DNA of 11,665 bases from Planctomycetaceae bacterium (GTDB lineage Bacteria; Planctomycetota; UBA1135; GCA-002686595), in assembly GCA_013360535.1 (NCBI GenBank), contig JABWBL010000060.1:1-11665 (forward strand), written 5' to 3'. Within the stretch, counting starts at the first letter, position 1, and each line of letters begins with the position of its first letter. The position numbers and the translations under genes are program-made. Under the pieces are notes generated by a model that did no database searches, was not told the DNA's origin, and saw only the letters and a list, made by a program, of their open reading frames with translations. This document shows, one piece after another, positions 7,170 through 11,665 of this stretch.

Positions 7170-7318
7170 GGGCCCATCGGACCGTCCCCGGGCGGCCGTT
7201 TCCAGCCTCTTGCGGTCGGGAGAGCGCCGCCCGAATCGTCGCACCCCCAACCTTGGCGCCCCGCGATCGCTCGCTTGCCCTTACAATCCCCCCCGGTCCG
7301 CGCCTCGCCTACCCCCCG
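7170..7318. promoter_or_regulatory. Divergent intergenic region, tal / hydrolase
   Basis: This 149-nt gap must hold the promoters for both the leftward pentose phosphate cluster and the rightward hydrolase gene. The clearest motif is TACAAT at 7282-7287 on the plus strand, 31 nt before the hydrolase ATG; it is one of very few AT-rich spots in the gap. No -35 hexamer lies 16-18 nt upstream of it (TTGGCG at 7253-7258 is 23 nt away). For tal I see only a weak GACGAT on the minus strand (7240-7235). Confidence 0.4.
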
Positions 7319-9391
7319 ATGCACACCTTGGCCGTCCTCGCGCTCGTTGGCGCGCTCCAATGCACCGATCCGCCCGTCCCGCCGGGTGGGTTCGTGCTCG
7401 ACGAGTACATCGACCAGCCGGTCACGCTCTCCGACGGCGAGACCACGACCGCGACGCTGCGGATGCCGCGCGATCCGGCCGCGACTTGCGGCTGGCCGCT
7501 GGTGGTCTTCATCCACGGCCTGTTCGGCACCCAGAACGGTCCGGCCAACTTCGCGCGCGACTTCGCCGAGTGGGGCTACGCGACGGTGACCTTCGACGTG
7601 CGCGGCCATGCGACGGCGAGCGGGGACCACACGCTGTGGGGCCTGCGCGAGCGGCTCGACGTCGCCGAGGTGATCGAATGGGCGCGCGCGAGCTTCCCCG
7701 GGCAGGTCGCGACCGATCGGCTCGGCCTCGCCGGCACCTCCCAAGGCGCGATCCTCTCGCTCGGCGCCGCCGCCTGGGCCGGCCAGCCCATTCCGCCCAA
7801 TCCGTGGACCGCGGGCTCGTTCCCCGACGTGCACGCGATCGTGATCACGAACTTCACGAGCGACTTCGGCGCCTCGCTCGCCCCGAGCGGCTCCGGCCTG
7901 CACTGCAACATCGCGGCCACGCTGCTGGGGAGCACCTCCGCCGTGCGCTTCGACCCCGGCCTCGTCGCCGACGTCGCGCGCTCGATCCTCGACGACGATC
8001 CGGCGCTGTGGCGCGCGATCGTCGAGGACCCGCAACGCACGCCGCTCGCGCTCGTGCCGACGATCACCACGCCCGTGATGGCGATGGCGGCCTGGGACGA
8101 CTACTGGTTCCCGATCGAGCCCATGGTCGAGGCCATCGAGGCGCTCCCGCCGGGCACGCCGCGCAAGCTCTACATCGGCACCGGCGGCCACAGCACGCCG
8201 AACACGGTGGGGGAGATCGCGCTGCGCGACGGCTGGCGTAGGTTGTGGTTCGACCGCTTCCTGAAGGGCGAGGCCAACGGCATCGATCAGGGGCCTGCGG
8301 TCACTTACTCGCGCACGCCGGCGGATCCGGACGTGTACCTCAACGTGCAGACGAGCTGGGTGCAGTCGCAGGCCGAGCACTGGCCGCCGCCGGGCAACTG
8401 GCCGCTGCGCCTGCACCTGCGCGAGAACGGCCAGCTGTCCGCCGGCGCACCCTACGCCGCGGAAACTCCGGCGACGCTCGCCCAACATGTCGCGAGCGGC
8501 TTCGGCGCTGCCGAGCTGATCGCCACCGAGTTCCGCCTGCCGCAGATCGAGCCGGACCTGCCGCGCGTGCAGCTCGAGTGGAAGAGCGCGCCGCTGCCCG
8601 GACCCGTGCTGCTCGCCGGCCGCCCGCAGGTGCAGCTCTCGATCGACACCGCCGACGTCCAGTGGCAGGTCGCCGCCGCGCTGTGGGACATCGACGAGAA
8701 CGGCAACGAGCGCTACGTCTCCAGCGGCGTGCACCTCGTCCACCCGCAGGTCGGCCCGGCGCCGTCGCAGGTGCTCCTGCAGCTGGGATCGCAGTGCTAC
8801 GAGTTCGCCGCGGGCCACAGCATCGCCGTGCGCGTCTCCAACGTGCTCGTCCACGAGCCTCCGACCGGCCCGCTCCTGCGCTACGCGCCGACGCTCGCCG
8901 ATTTCACCCTCCAGATCCGCCACGACCCCGCCGCGCTCTCCTTCGTCGAGCTTCCCGTCGCGGGCGACGCCGCGATTCCCTACGGTTTCTCGCAGTCCGC
9001 GAGCGCCGGCTGCAGCGCGCGCCTCTCGCTGGTCGGCTCCGCCAGCGCCACCTCCCTCGATCCCGTTCTCGTGCGCGCCGAGGACGTCATCCCCGCGCGC
9101 GATGGCCTGATGATCTACGGCCTCGGCCCCGCGCAGTCGCCGCTGGGCGGCGGCAGCCTTTGGGTAGCGGCGCCCGTCAAGCGCACGCAGCTGATCAACT
9201 CCGGCAGTTCCACGCAGCTCGGCGCCTGCTCCGGCCTGCTGCAGTTCGACCTCGGCCCGCGCCTGCGCTCGGGCCTCGATCCGATGCTCTCCGTCGGCTC
9301 GCGCGTCTACGTCCAGTACTGGTACCGCGACCCGCAGTCACCGAGCCTCACCAACCTCACGCACGGCCTGCAGTTCTCGATCCTTCCCTGA
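7319..9391 (+). CDS. Exported CocE/NonD-like alpha/beta hydrolase
   Basis: This 690-residue protein has three parts. A hydrophobic N-terminus (4-13) suggests export, though it lacks basic residues. The alpha/beta hydrolase domain (about 45-320) shows the oxyanion motif HGLFG (66-70), nucleophile S141 in GTSQG, an acidic residue at D260 or D261 (AAWDDYW), and H291 in GTGGHS, so the triad looks complete. Residues about 365-540 resemble the beta-rich C-terminal domain of X-Pro dipeptidyl peptidases and cocaine esterase (PF08530-like: GPVLLAGRPQVQLSIDTADVQWQV split over 428-451, then ALWDIDENG). The last ~130 residues look like a C-terminal module common on planctomycete secreted proteins: GCSARLSLVGSASATSLDP (564-582) to QYWYRDP (666-672) and NLTHGLQF (679-686). 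The substrate cannot be read from sequence; an ester or amide is likely. ATG at 7319 is preferred to TTG at 7253 because it directly precedes the hydrophobic segment and lies downstream of TACAAT. Confidence 0.85.
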   Translation: MHTLAVLALVGALQCTDPPVPPGGFVLDEYIDQPVTLSDGETTTATLRMPRDPAATCGWPLVVFIHGLFGTQNGPANFARDFAEWGYATVTFDVRGHATASGDHTLWGLRERLDVAEVIEWARASFPGQVATDRLGLAGTSQGAILSLGAAAWAGQPIPPNPWTAGSFPDVHAIVITNFTSDFGASLAPSGSGLHCNIAATLLGSTSAVRFDPGLVADVARSILDDDPALWRAIVEDPQRTPLALVPTITTPVMAMAAWDDYWFPIEPMVEAIEALPPGTPRKLYIGTGGHSTPNTVGEIALRDGWRRLWFDRFLKGEANGIDQGPAVTYSRTPADPDVYLNVQTSWVQSQAEHWPPPGNWPLRLHLRENGQLSAGAPYAAETPATLAQHVASGFGAAELIATEFRLPQIEPDLPRVQLEWKSAPLPGPVLLAGRPQVQLSIDTADVQWQVAAALWDIDENGNERYVSSGVHLVHPQVGPAPSQVLLQLGSQCYEFAAGHSIAVRVSNVLVHEPPTGPLLRYAPTLADFTLQIRHDPAALSFVELPVAGDAAIPYGFSQSASAGCSARLSLVGSASATSLDPVLVRAEDVIPARDGLMIYGLGPAQSPLGGGSLWVAAPVKRTQLINSGSSTQLGACSGLLQFDLGPRLRSGLDPMLSVGSRVYVQYWYRDPQSPSLTNLTHGLQFSILP

Positions 9392-9509
9392 ACCTGCGTC
9401 CGCGCGCCGCGAGACCAGAAGCGAAGCCCGGATGCGATTCCGACAGGGAGGCGGATTCGGCCGTGCACAAGCAAAGGCCCGGGCGACGGGGTACGCTTGA
9501 AGCGCCGCC

Positions 9510-9740
9510 ATGAAGTTCACCCGCATCACGGTCGATCCCGCGCAACTAGGCGGCGTACCCTGCGTGCGCGGGCTTCGAATTCCCGTCGCGACCGTCGTCG
9601 GCATGGTGGCCGAGGGCTTCACCGTGCCGGAGATCGTCGACGAACTTCCTGATCTCGAACCCGACGACATCCGCGAGTGCTTGCGCTTCGCGGCCGCGGC
9701 CGTCAACGAACGCGAACTCCCGTTCCGCGACGTTTCCTAG
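9510..9740 (+). CDS. DUF433 antitoxin-like protein
   Basis: A 76-residue protein of the DUF433 family, with the typical opening ITVDPAQLGGVPCVRGLRIPV (6-26) and a small helical DNA-binding-like region after it (VATVVGMVAEGFTVPEIVDELPDLEPDDI, 26-54). DUF433 proteins are usually encoded directly before a PIN-like DUF5615 protein and are regarded as the antitoxin and probable autorepressor of the pair. That is the arrangement here, with 24 nt between the genes. The stop is TAG at 9738-9740. No clear Shine-Dalgarno site is visible, and a TACGCT at 9492-9497 could be a -10 element for a near-leaderless transcript. About a fifth of codons end in A or T, more than in the flanking genes. Confidence 0.88.
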   Translation: MKFTRITVDPAQLGGVPCVRGLRIPVATVVGMVAEGFTVPEIVDELPDLEPDDIRECLRFAAAAVNERELPFRDVS

Positions 9741-9764
9741 CTCCGCACGCGGGGGGCGGAGTCC

Positions 9765-10136
9765 GTGCGGTTCCTGATCGACAACCAACTCTCTCCGAAG
9801 CTTGCCTTGGCCCTGACCTCGCTCGGCCACGACGCGGTGCATGTCAAGTCACTGGGACTTGCTGACGCTTCGGACGAGCGGATCTTCGACCTTGCAGCCA
9901 AGGAAGAACGCGTCGTGGTTGCCGCCGATACGGACTTCGGCACTCTGCTCGCGGCGAGGCGCTCCGTCCGCCCGTCCGTCGTACTGTTCCGAGTCCCCAA
10001 CTCCTATCGCACCGAAGCTCGACTGCGCCTGCTCTTGGACCACCTGCCGTCGCTCGAGCCGCATCTTCGCTCCGGATGCATCGCCGTGTTCAGTCACGAG
10101 CGCTTGCGGGTTCGTGCCTTGCCCATCCTCCCGTAG
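9765..10136 (+). CDS. DUF5615 PIN-like toxin-type protein
   Basis: This 123-residue protein starts with GTG at 9765, behind a purine-rich GGGGGGCGGAG that can serve as ribosome binding site. It opens with MRFLIDNQLSP (1-11), the family hallmark with D6. The middle carries VKSLGLADASDERIFDLA (27-44) and VVVAADTDFGTLL (50-62), with D37/E38 and D55/D57 as the further acidic residues expected of a PIN-like fold. PIN domains are metal-dependent ribonucleases, so it is probably the toxin partner of the DUF433 protein, though toxicity of DUF5615 proteins is less well shown than for VapC. By hand count about 28 of 123 codons end in A or T, well above the neighbours, which fits acquisition by transfer. 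It ends 28 nt from the convergent dGTPase-like gene. Confidence 0.88.
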   Translation: MRFLIDNQLSPKLALALTSLGHDAVHVKSLGLADASDERIFDLAAKEERVVVAADTDFGTLLAARRSVRPSVVLFRVPNSYRTEARLRLLLDHLPSLEPHLRSGCIAVFSHERLRVRALPILP

Positions 10137-10164
10137 CGCACGCAGGCCGCGAGAACGGCGGGGA

Positions 10165-11328
10165 TCAGGAGCCACGCAGGCGCGCGAGCTCGCGTTCGGC
10201 GAAGCGGTCGGTCATGCCGGCGAGGTAGTCGCAGACGGAGCGGTGCAGGCCGACCTTGTCGGCCCACTGGCGGTACCACGGCGCCATTTCCTGCGGCTTC
10301 GTCAAGTAGAGGTGGAAGAGCTCCTTCAGCGTCGCGGCGGCGTGCTTGGTGAGCTCCTGGAGGTGCGGGTGCTTGTAGAAGCGCTTGTCGAGGAACTTCT
10401 CGAGCTCGGCGACCTCGGACTTCAATTCCTTCGAGTGGCCGATGAGCAGCGAGCGGTGCGAGCGTGCGTCGTTCGCGCGGGTGAGCTTGGCTGCGTGGAT
10501 GCGCTCGGACGACGAATGGATCAAGTCGTTGATGCAGATCTTGAGCATCTCGTTCGCGACGCGCTTGACGCGCAGGCGCTGGTCGGCGCTGGTGTCGAGG
10601 AAGCCGGGGTGGCGCAGCTCGACCTGCTCGCGCGCGCCACGCCACAGCGCGCTCGCCTCGCGCAGCTCCTCCTCGCGGAAGATCCCGGCGGCGAGGCCGT
10701 CCTCGACGTCGTGCATGTCGTAGGCGGTCGAATCGGCGAGGTCGACGACTTGCGCCTCGAGGAAGGGCTTCTGCGGCCGCGGCCGGAACTCGTCGGGCCA
10801 GTCCTCGTCCTTTTCGTGCTTGAGCAGCGACTCACGCAGCTCGCGCGTCAAGTTGAGGCCGGGATACTCGGGGCTGCGGCGCTCGAGCAGGTCGACGACG
10901 CGCAGCACCTGGAAGTTGTGACGAAAGCCGCCGTGCGACTTCATCAGGTCGTCGAGCGCCCACTCGCCGCGGTGGCCAAACGGCGGATGGCCGATGTCGT
11001 GGCACAGCGCGAGGCCCTCGCAGAACGGCTCGTTCAGGCGCAGCGCGCGGCCGATCGAGCGTGCGACCTGCGCGACCTCGAGCGAATGCGTGAGCCGCGT
11101 GCGGAAGTGGTCGCCCTCGCGGTTGACGAACACCTGCGTCTTGTACATCAGCCGCCGGAAGCCCGTGCAGTGGATGATGCGGTCGCGGTCGCGCTCCCAG
11201 ACCGTGCGCAGGTCGTCCTCCTCCTCGGGGAACTTGCGGCCCAGCGAATGCGCCGATTTCAGCGCCCACGGCGCGAGCTCGCGCTCTTCGCGCGCTTCCT
11301 TGGCGTGGCGGTCGAGGAGGTCGAGCAT
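10165..11328 (-). CDS. dgt: dGTPase-like HD-domain triphosphohydrolase
   Basis: This 387-residue protein belongs to the deoxyguanosine triphosphate triphosphohydrolase-like family, which removes tripolyphosphate from dNTPs and so limits dNTP pools. The HD-domain metal ligands are visible in order: H81 (RLTHSLEVAQVARSIGR), H110-D111 (CHDIGHPPFGH, with H114 and H119 nearby), and D197 (VVDLADSTAYDMHDVEDG). The N-terminus has the family block RDRIIHCTGFRRLMYKTQVF (47-66). Length fits the ~380-residue dGTPase-like class rather than the ~500-residue E. coli Dgt, so which dNTPs it uses is uncertain. ATG at 11328 is chosen because the open frame beyond it (to 11409) runs across the presumed promoter and encodes Pro/Arg-rich sequence. 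The gene converges with the DUF5615 gene and diverges from the lipoprotein gene. Confidence 0.93.
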   Translation of the reverse strand: MLDLLDRHAKEAREERELAPWALKSAHSLGRKFPEEEDDLRTVWERDRDRIIHCTGFRRLMYKTQVFVNREGDHFRTRLTHSLEVAQVARSIGRALRLNEPFCEGLALCHDIGHPPFGHRGEWALDDLMKSHGGFRHNFQVLRVVDLLERRSPEYPGLNLTRELRESLLKHEKDEDWPDEFRPRPQKPFLEAQVVDLADSTAYDMHDVEDGLAAGIFREEELREASALWRGAREQVELRHPGFLDTSADQRLRVKRVANEMLKICINDLIHSSSERIHAAKLTRANDARSHRSLLIGHSKELKSEVAELEKFLDKRFYKHPHLQELTKHAAATLKELFHLYLTKPQEMAPWYRQWADKVGLHRSVCDYLAGMTDRFAERELARLRGS

Positions 11329-11380
11329 GGGCGGGTGGAGCGGGCGTCGGGGAGAGCGGGGGCCCAAAACGGGCGGCTGG

Positions 11381-11409
11381 AGCTTAGGATTCCGCACTCT
11401 TCGCCCCAA
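11381..11409. promoter_or_regulatory. Overlapping divergent promoter, dgt / lipoprotein
   Basis: AGCTTAGGAT at 11381-11390 can be read as a -10 element on both strands: TAAGCT on the minus strand (11386-11381) and TAGGAT on the plus strand (11385-11390). On the minus strand TTGGGG (11409-11404) lies exactly 17 nt upstream of TAAGCT, a plausible -35/-10 pair for dgt, with the -10 about 52 nt before its ATG. On the plus strand TAGGAT is 33 nt before the lipoprotein ATG but lacks a -35 hexamer. It lies in a 95-nt gap between the two start codons. Confidence 0.45.
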
Positions 11410-11423
11410 CCATCCGCCCGCCG

Positions 11424-11665
11424 ATGCGCACCGCCCCGCTGTTCCTGCTCGTCCTCGCCGCCGCCTGTTCGAAGGCCGCGGAGCCGGTCGAGCAACGCCC
11501 CGTGCGCCGCGCGAGCGACGCCCCGCGCCCGGCGATCAACGATTCGAGCCGATTTGCCGGCACGGTCGAGCTCTCCGGCGGCCTCGAGAGCGCGAGCGAA
11601 GGCCTGCTGCTCGTGATGCTGCGCGCCGTCGGCAAGGATGCGCCGCTGTGGGCCTACATGGTCGA
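11424..11665 (+). CDS. Lipoprotein, partial, possible CcmH/CycH-like domain
   Basis: Only the first 80 residues are inside the window; the gene runs off the right edge. Residues 1-14 (MRTAPLFLLVLAAA) form a short signal peptide with a basic n-region, and C15 after LAAA fits a relaxed lipobox, so it is probably lipidated and periplasmic. A polar linker (16-40) leads into RFAGTVELSGGLESASEGLLLVMLRA (43-68), which reminds me of the beta-sandwich domain at the end of cytochrome c biogenesis proteins of the CcmH/CycH type (GxVxL-xxL then G-LFVxAR). That resemblance is short and from memory, so function stays open. It diverges from dgt with a shared short promoter region. Confidence 0.75.
   Translation, partial: MRTAPLFLLVLAAACSKAAEPVEQRPVRRASDAPRPAINDSSRFAGTVELSGGLESASEGLLLVMLRAVGKDAPLWAYMV

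Noticed and set aside
7253..7318. Alternative TTG start giving the hydrolase 22 extra residues
   Set aside because: The extra residues are Pro-rich, would precede the hydrophobic segment and cover the TACAAT motif; the ATG at 7319 fits an export signal better, although the longer form cannot be excluded.
7166..8923. Long minus-strand open frame (585 codons) opposite the hydrolase
   Set aside because: It covers a plus-strand gene with a complete catalytic triad and shows only Arg/Gly/Val/Asp-rich noise itself.
10137..10164. Bidirectional terminator between the toxin gene and dgt
   Set aside because: The 28-nt gap has no convincing inverted repeat and no T-run on either strand.
9841..11616. 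Plus-strand open frame (591 codons) running across the toxin gene, dgt and the lipoprotein start
   Set aside because: It overlaps three supported genes in other frames and has no domain of its own.

Overview
The window is GC-rich bacterial chromosome with densely packed genes, strong G/C bias at third codon positions and few convincing Shine-Dalgarno sites. The best taxonomic clue is the secreted hydrolase at 7319-9391. Its last ~130 residues, ending in a QYWYRDP...NLTHGLQF block, look like a C-terminal module I know from many secreted proteins of deep-branching Planctomycetota. The organism is therefore probably a planctomycete; this is an inference from memory, not a database result.

Layout. 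Positions 1-353 hold no gene I can support, but contain a cluster of palindromic, REP-like repeats. From 354 to 7169 all genes lie on the minus strand. In transcription order they are transaldolase (tal), a short 6-phosphogluconate dehydrogenase (gnd), glucose-6-phosphate dehydrogenase (zwf), 6-phosphogluconolactonase (pgl), ribonuclease III (rnc), a DUF2167 exported membrane protein, and an unrecognised protein with one membrane segment and a charged helical region. On the plus strand, 7319-9391 encodes an exported CocE/NonD-like alpha/beta hydrolase. It is followed by a two-gene DUF433/DUF5615 toxin-antitoxin-type module (9510-10136). A minus-strand dGTPase-like HD hydrolase (10165-11328) converges on that module. 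It diverges from a lipoprotein gene that runs off the right edge (11424-11665).

How the genes work together. zwf, pgl and gnd make the complete oxidative pentose phosphate branch, from glucose-6-phosphate to ribulose-5-phosphate, and tal links it to the non-oxidative branch. No edd/eda (Entner-Doudoroff) genes are present. Spacing is tight: gnd and zwf overlap by 4 nt as GTGA, zwf-pgl is 23 nt apart, pgl-rnc is 3 nt apart, and zwf, pgl and rnc all start with GTG. This suggests one coupled transcript that also carries rnc. Gnd has an acidic residue where NADP-specific enzymes have a basic one, so the pathway may make NADPH at the Zwf step and NADH at the Gnd step.

Most of the window is ordinary core metabolism. 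The points most worth a second look are the repeat cluster at the left edge, the Asp-to-Asn change at a metal-ligand position of RNase III, the C-terminal module of the hydrolase, the compositionally distinct toxin-antitoxin pair, and the face-to-face promoter between dgt and the lipoprotein gene. I found no clearly new multi-gene system.
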